This document shows positions 37,668-49,457 of a DNA stretch of 64,000 bases, in pieces. The stretch's first letter is position 1. The number at the start of each line of letters is the position of its first letter. The notes under the pieces were generated by a model, which was given only the letters and a program-made list of their open reading frames with translations, searched no databases and was not told where the DNA came from. The position numbers and the translations under genes are program-made. This DNA comes from Gnetum montanum (lineage: Eukaryota; Streptophyta; Gnetopsida; Gnetales; Gnetaceae): contig MNCI01020774.1 of the NCBI GenBank assembly GCA_015680685.1, positions 700,775-764,774 of the forward strand, written 5' to 3'.

Positions 37668-39044
37668 CAAGTAGGATTAATAAATATTTTTTATTTTCTT
37701 TAATTTTTCAAATTTTTGTTTTCCAGTTTTTCATTTTTCAACTTTTTTTGTCTTTTTGTGTGTTTGTACTTTCACGTTTTTGTAAGTAATCTCATCTACG
37801 AATAAAACACTCATGTGGATCATTGGTTGAGATGTGTTTTATGTTATTAAGTCATGAGTAATAAATTATTTGGAACAATGAGCCCATTACACCCACTCAT
37901 CCACTCTACAAATAAGAGATTCTTTTCGAGGGTATAGTGATATTCTTGATATTTCTAAAAACTTAAAATTAATTTTGCGTTCATTGTACCTAGAATGAAG
38001 AAGGATGGACCAAGAGGGAATGATTAGGGTGTGACATCAAGGGGACTTGTGGATTCTCTTTGGTAACATCTGTGGGAGTTATCATGCAATGTGGTTGTAC
38101 TAAGATCCTTGTAGATCTAACAAAAGTGGGAGTAAGAGTAATCAAAAGGGCACTCGAAAATCAAATGCTGTTCTAGGGGGTCCCACTAGAAAGACATGCA
38201 CCCATGCCTAAAGGTTGGCGGCTTCTTTGGATTCAGTAAAGTGGAAAAAAAAAGAATAAGAGAAAAAGAAAAGAAAAACAAAGTACCATAAAACAAAAGT
38301 CACTCCTCCCTTGTATACAACGCCAAGTGATCGTATGCCTTGTTGTTATGGTACGCTCATAGTTTTTCATCATGGGATGAAACAATGCGATGTTATTGTT
38401 TAGAGGAATGGACTTGATCCTGATCTTGGAACGATGGGTTAATGACATATTAATCATGTTTTACATGCAAGATTCATTGTGCCCTAGGTCAGTTACCTCA
38501 TGTCCCAATCTCTACGATCCTTTTCTATACTTCGTTTCATCTCACTGTTCATGTAATTGTTGCTTGTGTCCCATGTAACATAGAATTTTCATCTCATTCT
38601 AGTGATATTTACATGTGTGTGTTTTGTGGAGTCAGTGCAGATTACATCTAACCCTTCTAGTGCCCACAGACACTTTAAGTGTGGTTACACAAGGGCATTC
38701 TAGGTTAAAACCTACTTTGGGGAGGACCCACTTGTGTAATTTTTTGTAATCTTCACTAATTCTCTAGCTCAAACACACAATTTCTTACCCTCAATTTTGT
38801 TTTTTAATTAATTTTCTTTCCCTATTGTTCTCCCTCTAAATTTTAACATTCCAATGTACCATTACATTCCCTTTTTTCATAACCACCAAATTTTTAATTG
38901 CTCAAATTCACATCATTATCACTCATAGTGCCTCTTGAATTAATGAAATTACCCTAGGACATCTTAATACTTGCCAATGTCCTCAATCTTTCACATCAAT
39001 TTCAAGAAAAATCTTTAAAAATTCGATATTTTCATATGTCTCAC
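37668..39044. other. Element C spacer
   Basis: Non-coding. T-rich at 37685-37770, with a GTAAGT donor-like site at 37782-37787. It shares the spacer words of A, B and D (for example AGAAAGACATGCACCCATGC at 38189-38208 and GGGGAGGACCCACTTGTGTAA near 38718-38738). The sequence here directly joins gag to the spacer where A and B have pol. Confidence 0.6.
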
Positions 39045-39614
39045 ATCACTAGGGACGAGATATCGCATACACGATATCGTGTCCCACGTGATATCGCGTT
39101 GCGATGTACCGTACGCGATATTGCATCCTATTTACCTATAAATAGGAACCCCCATCGCCACACTTAGCATCATTTTGTCATTCACGTGGGGGGAGTTGTT
39201 GAAATTTTTCTCTACGACTTGTGATTGCATGACCCTTGCTTTTTCACTCATATCTCGTGCACTGGTGCTCCGATTTTAATTCCGTTTGAATCTGCTTGAA
39301 CCCGGAGTGTTCAGTTTAGTTATGGGGGAGAGACACTTACCGAAAAGTGCCTAAATTTTTTGAAATTTATCATCGCCCAAAGGACATCAGTTAGGGTAAT
39401 TAAGTTAACACTTAGAATAATTGTGTCAAAAATCATATGACCTTAAGTACACCGGGAGACTAAAATGACAACCACCTAAGTCATAGGACTCATCATTACA
39501 AAATTTTGGGCACGATCACATGTTATAACATAAGATCTTCAATTAAGGCAAGTAGTAAGGTATAACTTGATTTCCAAAACAACCTTACTAACACTTGGCC
39601 CGTGTGATTGCAGA
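39045..39614 (+). promoter_or_regulatory. Internal U3-like promoter module and leader of element C ORF2
   Basis: 39055-39125 carries GATATCGCAT, CACGATATCGTG, CACGTGATATCGCG and CGTACGCGATATTGCATCC. The last word matches CGTATGCAATATCGCATCC of this element's own U3 (42501-42519). A canonical TATAAATA follows at 39137-39144, as in the LTR (42579-42586), and is 478 bases before the ORF2 ATG. The ATG is preceded by TTGCAG with one intervening A. The position that carries GTAAGC in A and B reads GTGTTC here (about 39307). Inferred as a second promoter derived from LTR sequence. Confidence 0.6.
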
Positions 39615-42310
39615 ATGGCCCCGAATCGTGCATAGCAGGAGGGTCCTATTCAAGGTGGAGCGAAACAACCTCGGAGAGGTGGAAGAAAAGGCCCTACCGG
39701 ACAACATACAGAACAGGAGGTGTAATCATTCAACATTCATTAAGAAGAACCTCCTACCAGACGGTCCGGGCAGGCAGAAGGAGGAGCTGCTGCTGCGCCT
39801 AAACTGAGACAACAACTCACGTTGCCCTCGGAATGTGTTCAGGCTATCCATGAGAAGTCCACATTCACTGTGGTGATTGTGGAGCTAAACTTTGAATCCT
39901 TTGTAGAGTTCTTTCCTGAGGATTTTAGGGATCACCTCAAAGGATCTCCCTTATGGCCTGTCCTCTCTGAAAGTGGTGCCTGGTACTTAGGTGAAACATA
40001 CCAATTCCGGCACAACCCCATGTCGCTCGGTTATCTACCCATTCAGACCCCGATGTGCGAAAAGATTGGTTAGAGAAGGCTAATGGTAGAGATAAAGCTT
40101 TTGGTGAGCTAACGACGGAAGAGAGAGTTTACTTCAAAATTAGAACCTATCACCTCTTCCCCACAAAAGGTTTGAAAAGAATATCAATGTATGCGACTAG
40201 AGGATGTGCAGTGTTGATGGGAAAGGTTAACACTAACCTTCCCCGTCTATATTTGATAGAGATCCTAAGGCAATTTGAAGAACGGAAGTCAGGGAAGATG
40301 GCGTTTCCTTTTCCCTGCCTTATCAGAAAACTATGCCAATGGGCTGGTATTTGGGGGTACACTAATGACGTCCTCTGAAAAGCCCAGAATGCTTCTTATG
40401 TTGAACTACTAATGGCACCAACTCCAAGAAAGAGCACTGGCGAAGAGCTGAGACCTGAAGAAGAAGAAGAAAAGATGACTGGACCACCTGCAACTCAACT
40501 TGCAGGACCCAGTCAACCTCTAGCCACGGATCCCAGCCAACAACAAGAAGCAGGGCTTGGCATGGGCCAAGATCAGTTGCCGCCGTCGCAAAACTACAAA
40601 CCGTCGATGAGCCATCTTAGGGCCATCACTGAGACGATCAGTTGGGGAAGTTGTGATGACGCAAACCTCTTCCATGTCATCGATGATGCCGATCAACCTA
40701 TAGTTTCAATGGATCGTACAAGGGATGAATTATCAATTCAAACAGGAGGAGGGGAAAGCAGATGGTCGCAACAGATCTCTGGAAACGCAGCATCTTTTCA
40801 GGTGCAGTTAGAGATTGGTAAAGGTGCCACGGTGGTGGTCATGCAACACCAGAATGCTGTGGGAGCTGCTAAAGTGGTTGCTGACCACATCAAAGAATCC
40901 TTCAATGTACCTATTGTGCCACTGGTAAATCTCTCAAGAGCATGGGATGCTCAAACTCTTGCCGGAACCTCAATGACTCCTACGGAACATGAAGATGTAC
41001 TTGACAGATTACTTCAAACAGGACAAGTAATGATGTCTCTGTTTGACATCCCTCAGGATGTCACAGTAATTCAATCAGACCTCATTTCCACAAAGGGAAA
41101 GCTGGTCATATTCGAAGTAAGGACCAAGCATGCTAAAGTTGAAGTGCAGAAACTACAAGAGTAGCTCGTAGCCTTACAAGCAGCACAGTGGGATCCTTTA
41201 CAATTTGTTCCCGCAGACCAGCTGGATAACTTTAGAACAGAGCAACTAACCAAATTGACCTCAGAGAATAAGAAGGTGGCAGAAGAAAAGGAGAAGGCTG
41301 TTTGGGATGCCTCCGCAGCAGAAGCGCAAACCCATGCGCACCTTAAGGCACTCAGAGCCTTAGAAGAAGAGAATAAGCAGTTGGTTGTAGATAACCTTCA
41401 ATTGACCTCTGTGGAGACACAAAAGAATGTTCTTGATGAACACTTTCATTAGTTACGAGAACAATTCATTCGGGTCAATCGAGATGTAAGCCATTTAGCT
41501 AGAGAGAATCGAACCCTCTCAATGGAGGAGGTACGTGCTATTCGCCAAAAATCAACAATTGAGATAAGCGCGTGGCAGAATGAGGCTAAACGACACAAGA
41601 AGCTAAAGGAGCATTTCCGTGATCAGGTGGGGATGTATAAAGAAATCCTAGAGAAGGAGATCCATATGGCCAAGGCTCAAATCAACACTACCAGTGCTCA
41701 ACACACTGATTGGAGGGCCATATTGGACACCTACGCCTTCGTCCACCAAGCGGAAGTTAAAAATCGGGACCTACAAATCCAAGACTTAACAGAATACATG
41801 GAGTTGGCAAACCTCAGATATTCCAACCTTGCCATGTTAACAGCAGGGCGCCCGAGAATAAAGCTCGAGTAGCAGGTAGCTTCCACCCATCTCAAATATG
41901 AGGCAGAATTTGCAGAACGCAAGAAGCTGGTTGAACAATTGGATGTTGCAAATTCTAAACTCAATGTGGTAAAAGCAAGCTACCAAGGGCAAAAAGATGT
42001 TGCAATCGACATGGCTCGATAGCTAACAGATCTTCATGAATACAAAGACAAAGCCAGAGCCTATGAAGAGGAACGACGGGTGTTCGTGGTGTGGTATGTC
42101 AAAGCCAACCAGATGTTCCAGCAACTACCTTATTTGTGGGAGGTGCCAACTCCATCAAACATAGGAACACTCACATGGACAGCACAAGATCCTCAGACTG
42201 AAGAGGAGAAGCTCCAGGCTATACTTCAACATCATCAAGCTTCAAAGCCTGGAGCACGTGACAAAGGGAAAGCACCCATGGAGGAGCCACTACCACCAGG
42301 AACTACATGA
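39615..42310 (+). pseudogene. Element C ORF2: transposon-domain plus coiled-coil protein
   Basis: The best preserved ORF2, about 899 codons. The start is MAPNRA. A frameshift lies near 40060; in-frame stops fall at codon 7 (TAG), near 40378 (TGA in place of CGA by comparison with D) and at 41162, 41450, 41870 and 42018 (all TAG, mostly where Gln CAG is expected). Residues about 105-245: SPLWPVLSESGAWYLG, then ERVYFKIRTYHLFPTKGL, GCAVLMGKVNTNLP, then MAFPFPCLIRKLCQWAGI (the family signature). A Gln/Pro-rich linker follows to about residue 375. Residues 390-490: GATVVVMQHQNAVGA domain. Residues 490-825: long coiled coil (EENKQL, LARENRTLSMEEV). Residues 825-899: VWYVKANQMFQQLPYLWEVP and a basic/Pro tail ending EEPLPPGTT. 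No membrane segment. Function is unknown; structural or RNA/particle-associated roles are possible. Confidence 0.82.
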
Positions 42311-42481
42311 GTTCCATATTTTTGTAATTGTAGCATTTTTTCTATGTTGTTTCTTTCCACACTGCAGTTTTGTTTTATTTCATTTTTTTCAGTTAATAAT
42401 CCCATGCCTATCCACTGTGTAATTAATGGAACTTGTTCTCTTTGTAACTCAAGGACGAGTTTTTATTCAGTCATGGGGGTA

Positions 42482-43309
42482 TGATGGGACGCGATATTAC
42501 GTATGCAATATCGCATCCTTCGCAATATTGCATTCCCCGCAATATCACGTACGCAATATCGTAGTCCACTGCAATGTCTATAAATAAGAAGCAGCTCTCC
42601 CTTGTTGGATATCCTAGTTTAGATTGTAGCTAGACTCTAGCAGTTTGATCCCTCCAAAGTTAGATTATTTTCCAATGTTTGCCTGCAGTGTGGTGAATGT
42701 AATTGTACGGCATTCTTTATTTGAGTGTGACGTACTTGGACATGCACATGATCAGCAATAAAGATCGAGATTACTTCATCATTGCAGCATTCACTTTGTT
42801 AGTTAATTGTTTATTTATTTAATGTTATTTACTGCTTTCTCTCTCACCCTTAAACTCCTAGAACGTGGAACGAGTACGACTTGATTACGACCATTTAAGT
42901 GTGACTACTTGGTATCCTAGTGGCGTACCTAGGATCTGTGCTTGGTAATCCCAGTGGTAGTCGTGCACGAGGTCCAAGATGTGTACAGATAATCAAGGAA
43001 TCAGCTACTTGTCTCACTTAGGCTAGATTAGATTTTCTTCCCCTTTTTCCTCCTAGCTTAGCTTAGTTAATATTATTTTCCACTACCTTCAGGAGTAGCA
43101 TTAGAATTAGGAACATATCATACGCCTCACTCTAGACTAAACCATACGTGATAAATATAAATACTAGTCCAGGTGGGAAGACAACGAACTGCGACCTAAG
43201 GTTAACGATTTAGGTGCCACAACTAGTCCATCTGTGGAGTTCGACCGGATCGCACGTGAGAACGCTCGTATTCGTATGGTTGAGTGTAGGGGTATCTCGC
43301 CACTCATCA
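42482..43309 (+). repeat. Element C 3' LTR
   Basis: 828 bases. U3 42482-42578 with repeated GCAATATCGC/GATATTACGTA words, TATAAATA at 42579-42586, AATAAA at 42757-42762, right end GCCACTCATCA. It is visibly close to the 5' LTR apart from the ~31-base U3 indel. Confidence 0.95.
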
Positions 43310-43940
43310 CCATATAATAAATATTTTTTAGCAATATTTTTGTTACTATAATTGCAAAGCCAAGGGACTCTTTCACATCATGTAATTGCTACAACCTTGC
43401 CACCTTCTTCATCTCAGACATGATAGTCATTGGGATATCAAATAAAACACTTTCATTATTTTTCAATGCCCGCATGAGTAATATTACATTATTGGAAATC
43501 TTCATTTTTGTTGCCTTCACTGAAAATAAAGACCATTGCATAAATTTGAAATAATAACTCTGGATAATCATTGGAATTATCATCTTTCATCTCAAATTTT
43601 TGGGCATACTCCATTAGGTGAATCTCAGTTTTTTTTCACTTTTGATCCTTGATGACTACCTCTTTACAACACGGAACTTGTATAACATCTATAATGTCAT
43701 GAACATTAAAGGTGAAATTTTGTCTTTACATGGTAGCTTGTAGAGTACTTCTCGCAATGGACACACTATCAATGAACCATTCATAAAAGTTGTGAATAAT
43801 ATTTTTGTCATAACATCCATCCATTGTCATCCATTAATAAATTATGATTTTGTTCAATTTTTGGAAAAGAATAGACATTTCTGGCAAGTCTAGAATTGTT
43901 TGCAAATTATGTTCACAGATAACACCAATAGCTACAATTC
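43310..43940 (-). pseudogene. Decayed ORF of unknown function, copy 2, upstream part
   Basis: Equivalent of about 804-1450. The open stretch 43583-43389 contains FMQWSLFSVKATKMKISNN and LLMRALKNNESVLFDIP. Element C lies between this half and 34130-34774. Confidence 0.5.
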
Positions 43941-45697
43941 ATGCAGATAAATAAAACGTTACCATAAAATAAAGCAAATATCAATTCTGAGATTATTTCA
44001 TATAAAGCACAAAGTACTTACGCGAAAGATCCCTTTTGCTAATGCCCATCATTTTTACAAGCTCCATGTTCAAACACAACTTCAACAATATCCCTCGATA
44101 ACAAAGAAAATGTAATCACAATAATAGCCTTCTCTACTAATCTTGCAATGAAATTAATATAAATGGAGTATGATCTTAGCATTGATAATATTTTCTATGC
44201 ATCATAATGAATTAAACATTAAGTAGTGATAACATAAATAATATTAATGAAGAATTATGTTTGCAACTAATATTCAAAAAAATGCAAACCTATGAACCAC
44301 ATGTCATGGTAGCCTACTTTTCCAATAAACTCCGAGATGCAGTGCTTTGCACACAGTGCACTCTTCGGCATCACACAACACATTGGATCTCTAAATTTTG
44401 TTCGAACTACTTCTCGCAAGTCGTCGCACATCAGAAGTTGAGAAGTGCAAAGGGCTGCGTACGGCAAAACATTGAACAGTTTTCGTGATAACTACGATGT
44501 CCTGCGCAACGCAGGACTTCGTACCAGTATATTTCAAATGAAGGATTCTCGTGAGTCATAGGCACTCCCATAATACTATATTCTCTCCTGTGAGTTGCAT
44601 TGGTTCGCAGTGATACTTGAGACAATAGAAAAAATCAATTTTCTCACAATAATGCGAGCCCATTTAACGAGACATAACAAGGAACTACAAGACATCGTAA
44701 GGAATAGTGAATCGTGGCACAAAATAGCAATAATGATTCAATAGCAAAATAGCAATTACAAAATTAAAATTTGGTGTTGAACACTTATGGAGGAAAGTGC
44801 AGGGAGGAGTGGATTTGGGCCCATACCGATGACGCTAAGAGTCAGAGAGATAGTCTAGGCCCCACAGTGGTCAAAGCAAAACGATGCACTGTTGGGCTGA
44901 AAGAGGCAAACAGCAGCAAGTAAGTGTAAACATTCATTGCAGCTGCGAAGAAGAAATGGCAAAGGGGTGTGAACATAGGACATTGCTACTGGGTAAAAAT
45001 TTTGTTTTTCACGTTTCGTTTAATCGGATTTTGGCATTATACGATGGAATGTACATCATGGATGCAAATCGGAGGATGGACATGCCATGAGGGATGGTCC
45101 TGCATAACATTATTTTGGATTTCCTTTACATACATAGGTTTTTTATCGCCTAAAGAGAACAGATGTAACTTTTGCCAAGCTTACCCGTCTTTGTTTGGTC
45201 CAATCTTTCAACTGTACACTACACATTGATTGAATGACAAAGCTGATAATAAAATTTCTAATAAAGTTTCTAATAAAGGCCTTGTAATTAACCTGCAAAT
45301 TTGTGAGCTGTGAAAGTTAAAAACCTAAAATCACACTATTTTTAAAAAAACTACATTGCAAGTGGATCTTTAAAAACTACTACATTGCAAGTGGATCTTT
45401 AAAAACTACATTCCAAGTGGATCATTAAATACAAATAAGGTAGAAATTAAATACAAATAAGGTAGAAATTCAATAAACATATTTATATTGGAACAAAATG
45501 ACAGAAAAGAAATTTTTCAAAATCTGCAATGTGTCACAGAAGACAGCCAATATAATATATGCCACCATTTCTGGGTAAATTTCCATGGACCGGTTCACAT
45601 CTAGTTATGCATACAGTAATATCATGTGCAGTGCAAATTAATATTGAGCAACTAAATTTCTAGACATCAACAAGCAATACTACAAAAACTACAAAAA
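43941..45697. other. Non-genic flank 3' of the NLR
   Basis: Shared with copy 1 as far as about 45190. I see no gene; the several 60-90 codon open frames here do not keep their reading in copy 1. Between 45345 and 45475 are two local tandem repeats: AAAACTACATTGCAAGTGGATCTTT-type units (three passes) and TAAATACAAATAAGGTAGAAAT (22 bases, two passes). Confidence 0.5.
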
Positions 45698-47538
45698 CTA
45701 CATGGGGCTTTGCAAACACAGGAAAAACACAACAAACAACAACTGCAAGGGCTTTAAGCCCATAAAGGATTTTGAAAGAATTTCATTTCTAAAAATAGTT
45801 TGTATTCCTATCCTTGAATTGGTTCTCTCAGTTCTAGACAGTTCTATTTCTACCTGTACTAGACTTAGCATGCCTTCTTTTTCCAGCTTTGGCAGCATCT
45901 GCAATACATGAGTCCCAATGTACGTAGACGAGGAAAGGCTCCCAGATTTTCGAACTCTACTGGAAGTTCCTTACCCCTCATGTTGTAATTCAAATGCAGA
46001 ATTCTCAACTGAGGAAGTTGACACAGCGCTGCAGGGTACTCTTCCACACACTTAAGTCGCAGAGTTCAAAGGCCCTGAAAACCTATTACTTGCCTAGGCA
46101 AGTTAACATTTTGAACCTTCAGATATTATAATTTTCTCTCCTGCCATTCCAAAGGCAGATGCAAACAGCCCTCTTCCCCACGACGGCTTCCTACGTTCCC
46201 GACACGTACAGTTAATGCAACAAGGCTGTCAGGAATTCATCTCAGGAATTCATTGCAGTAAAGAGTCACCTCATGCAGTTGTGAGAGTTGTGAAAGTGAA
46301 TGCCATGTCCAGACGTTTGATTCTCTTGTGTTTCCAGAAATCATTACATTGCTTCCTCTCACCACCAAACCTGATATTATCAACGTGTGTCCAATGGCAT
46401 GATTTATGGCCAGAGAAGTGGGTGAGGCATTAGAGTTCATGGATCCATGCTGGCACTCTGATACAGGAGGTATAAAGGTACTCAAGTTCCTCACACACAC
46501 TGGCAATAATATTAACCTTGAACCAAAAAACTTAGCAAAGTTTAATTTGCTCACCCCCAATGTTAAATCAAGAAACTTCAGTAGCCCACCCAACGCGTCA
46601 GCCAATGTCAGTCGATTATTGTAGCTAAAGTCTAATGTTTGTAGACCACTACTGACATTTTCCAAAACTGTGAAGGAATATGGTGCAGCTCAGGATTTTT
46701 GTTCAGATGCAAGGCACACTTAGAGACAGCGCACTTAAGCGCTGAGGGTATGTCTGAAACTCTGGCTTTCGAAAGACTAATTCTAGAAATTCTTTTGCAG
46801 CGGAATTGTTGCTCTAAAATTTGTCCGGCGCCTCTTCTTTCTATGAAAACACTACCAGCCAAGCATGCACGATATCATAAACTTGTACTGTATAGCTGCT
46901 GCTTGTAGTTTCCAATCTTGATGTAGCAGTTGCACGAAGGATCGATTGGCTAAGTGCATCAACATTAAAACACCGTCAGAGTGAGCTACGACTAGACCTT
47001 CAGCCTTCCACATGCCAATCAACTCGTCAATATCAATGGCTTCATATTCTACGAGAGCACCCAGGTACCTGAAGAAGAGAGCACCCAGGTACCTGAAGAA
47101 GGGCTTCACCTTGTGTTCCATAGCATTGAAGCTTAGCATCAACGCCCTGTAAAGGGCATGCTCTGCATCTTCTGGACATCCCATTTACTGCAGAGTGGAT
47201 GGTCATTCATTCAGATGTTGATGCTTCAATATGCCCACAATAATTAGGATTGTAAGCAGCAAACCCCAACTTAATTTCACAAAATTCTTCATTAGCGTTT
47301 CATGGCTATTGCTATCGTTGAAAATAGCAAAAGTAAACCCTGAAATTGAATGAGGAAACTGATGTTGAAGAAATAGCTGCTGGCTTCGGCTTTTTGATAA
47401 GAAGGACACGTGATATACATAGACTTGGGCATCTATATCTAAGCCCACATCATAGTTTCTTGTGAAAATTAAAACTTTCAATAGGGGCTTATCAAGCAGC
47501 AATCCAGCTGCTCTCAATTTCTCTTCCAAGGTTGCCCA
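45698..47538 (-). pseudogene. NLR pseudogene, C-terminal part (NB-ARC end and LRR)
   Basis: Continuation of the gene at 61060-62061. In order on the minus strand: KVLIFTRNYDVG (47478-47443, RNBS-B-like) and KSRSQQLFLQHQFP (47390-47340); then the ARC2 region ALYRALMLSFNAMEHKVKPFF...DIDELIGMWKAEGLV (47150-46995) and LANRSFVQLLHQDW, with a degraded MHD-type motif near 46880. LRRs run from RISLSKARVSDIP (about 46790) through LQTLDFSYNNRLTLADALGG (46640) and LCQLPQLRILHLNYNMRGKELP (46020-45960) to LPKLEKEGMLSLVQV (45890). NLRs sense pathogen effectors in the cytosol; this one is broken by the copia insertion, frameshifts, stops and a 24-base in-frame tandem duplication at 47055-47102. Confidence 0.88.
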
Positions 47539-47868
47539 TGTTAAATTTGTTTAAGAGTAGATCATTACAGAAGTTGAAGGATTGAAGGGTCGATTGTTAT
47601 AGAAAGTTGAACGGTCAACCATTATAAAAGTTGAAAGATTAGCTATTACAAAAGTTGAAAGGTCAACTGTTATGAAGCTGAAAGGTCCACCATGATAAAA
47701 GTTAAAGGGTCAACCATTATAGAAGTTGTTATTTTCTGTTGATGTATTTGCCTATTTAAAGGCCATTATCAGTTGAATAAAATAGTGAAATTTAGTTGCC
47801 TCTATTTGCCCCTATTTTGTTTTGTTTTGTTATTTGAGGCTAGTAGTGCATAGCCTTAGAGCCTAACA
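47539..47868 (+). repeat. Copia 5' LTR
   Basis: 330 bases. Positions about 47555-47730 are made of six or so imperfect ~26-30 base units around AAAAGTTGAAAGGTCAACCATTAT. Toward the end lie GTTGAATAAAATAG (poly(A)-like AATAAA) and TTGCCTCTATTTGCCCC. The 3' LTR has fewer units. Confidence 0.93.
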
Positions 47869-47985
47869 ATGGTATCAAAGCTTGATTCAGGATTCTAGAG
47901 AGAAAGCCTAGTTCAAGAGGCTAGAGAGAAGCACATTAGTGCACCCAATTTAGGAGGCTCAAGAGAACAGCATAGTAGTGCATAA

Positions 47986-49457
47986 ATAGCCTTTGAAAAT
48001 TTTGTACAGTCTGTCATCCCATATTTTGATGGTCACCATTGGAGCATGTTGATGGAAAATTTATTGAAGTCTAAGAAGTACTAGCAAGCTATTGAAGATA
48101 GTGTAATAGCACCCATAGGTGAGGCTACACTCACAAATGAACAAAGAAAGAAGCTAGAGGGGCTGAGGCTAAAAAATTTGAAGGTAAAGAATTATTTATT
48201 TTAAGCAATTAATCATTCTATCTTGGAGACTATTCTTAACAAGAAACTTCCAAAGATATTTGGGATTCTATGAAGAAGAAATATTAGGGGAGAGTACAAC
48301 GTGCACAACTTCAAGCCTTGAGAATGGATTTTGAGACTCTACAAATGAAAGATGGGGAGTTTGTTACTAGCTATTATGCATAGACAATGGGCATAGCCAA
48401 TAACATGCAATTTCATGATGAGAAGATAAAGGATGTGATTATTGTTTAGAAGATATTGTGTTCCCTATCCCCCAAGTTTGATTATGTTATTTGTTCAATT
48501 GAAGAATCGAAAGATGTTAATGCAAGTTCCCTTGATGAACTTCAAAGTTCTTTAATAGTTCATGAATAGAAGATGACTCAAAATTCAACTTCTAAAGGGC
48601 AAGCTTTGAAAGCTTATACTTTTAGTTATTCCTCAAGAAGAAGAGTTAGAGGTACAAGTAGAGGAAGAGGAGATCAAGGCAATAGAGATGGCAACAAACA
48701 TTTCAAAGGGGATGGTGATAAATTTCAAGGTAAAGATAGAGGACAAGTTGACAAATCTAAGGTGGAATGCTTTAGAAGTCATAAATACGAACACTATCAT
48801 TCCAAATGCTACACTAAACTACTCAATGACAAAGGAGAGAAATCAAATTTTGTAGAAGAGAAAGAGTCTGAGACTTTGTTGATGGTGGTTCAAGCCAACC
48901 AAGAGTCTCAGTCAGATGAATGGTATGTGGATACTAGTTGCAACAACCATATGTGTGGATGTAAGTCTTCTTTTTCTTACTTAGATAAAAGCTTTCATTC
49001 TACAGTAAGTTTTGGTGATTGTTCTACTATAAATGTAATGGGAAAGGGGGATATTAACATTAGAACCAAGAATGGTTTTATAGAAACAATTTCCAATGTT
49101 TTTTATGTTCCTGATTTAAAAAACAATTTGTTAAGTGTTGGTCAATTGCAAGAGAAGGGTTATGTAATAACCATTCAAAAGGGTGCCTATGAAATTTATG
49201 ATCCTTCAAGAGAAGCTATTGTAGTTGTTCAAATGAGCTCCAACAAATTATTTCCATTGAGGATTGAAAGTGCTCAATCTTGCCTAAAGGTTAAGGTAAA
49301 AGACCCAACATGGCTTTGGCATTTTTGCTATGACCACTTAAATTTTAGAGAATTAAAGACTTTGCAAAAGAAAAATATGGTGACTATTCTTCCTCAAATT
49401 ACAATTCCTTCTAGAGTTTGTGAAGAATGTGTTGTTAGTAAACAACATCGTTCTTAA
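47986..49457 (+). pseudogene. Copia gag, zinc knuckle, protease and pre-integrase domain
   Basis: Gag would begin at 47986, where ATA stands in place of ATG before AFENFVQSVIPYFDGHHW. The UBN2-type Gag runs to about 48560 with several stops. From 48573 to 49457 the frame is open for 294 codons. The zinc knuckle CFRSHKYEHYHSKC (48768-48809) has the second Cys replaced by Ser. The protease reads WYVDTSCNNHMCG (48921-48959) where DTG/DTGC-type is expected. The pre-integrase zinc region follows with WLWHFCYDHLNFRELKTL (49312-49365) and CEECVVSKQHRS at the end. This open run is the longest in the window. Confidence 0.88.

Larger units (their letters stand above)
34775..43309 (+). mobile_element. 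Pol-less LTR retrotransposon, element C
   Basis: 8535 bases, plus strand: 5' LTR 34775-35571, tRNA-Asp primer site, gag, spacer with internal promoter-like module, ORF2, polypurine tract CATGGGGGTA (42472-42481) and 3' LTR 42482-43309. The target duplication CCATA is perfect (34770-34774, 43310-43314), and the empty site survives at 804-808 in copy 1. No protease, RT, RNase H or integrase sequence was found in 35590-42470. It needs enzymes in trans, plausibly from relatives such as A and B. Confidence 0.95.
33971..46455. repeat. Segmental duplication, copy 2 (contains element C)
   Basis: Partner of 1-3146. It is interrupted at 34774/43310 by element C. It holds the same pseudogene and then the full 3' part of the NLR. 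It retains about 745 bases (45190-45945) and about 54 bases (44181-44234) that copy 1 lacks. The left limit coincides with the outer end of element B. Confidence 0.9.

Noticed and set aside
40412-41164. A 250-codon open frame as a separate gene
   Set aside because: Comparison with element D shows the frame continues upstream across a TGA at 40378; the Met at 40412 is internal to ORF2.
41071-41253. Minus-strand Cys/Ser-rich frame
   Set aside because: Shadow of the coiled-coil region of ORF2.
39615-42310. ORF2 as an envelope-like gene
   Set aside because: No signal peptide or membrane segment is visible in any of the four copies; the body is coiled coil.
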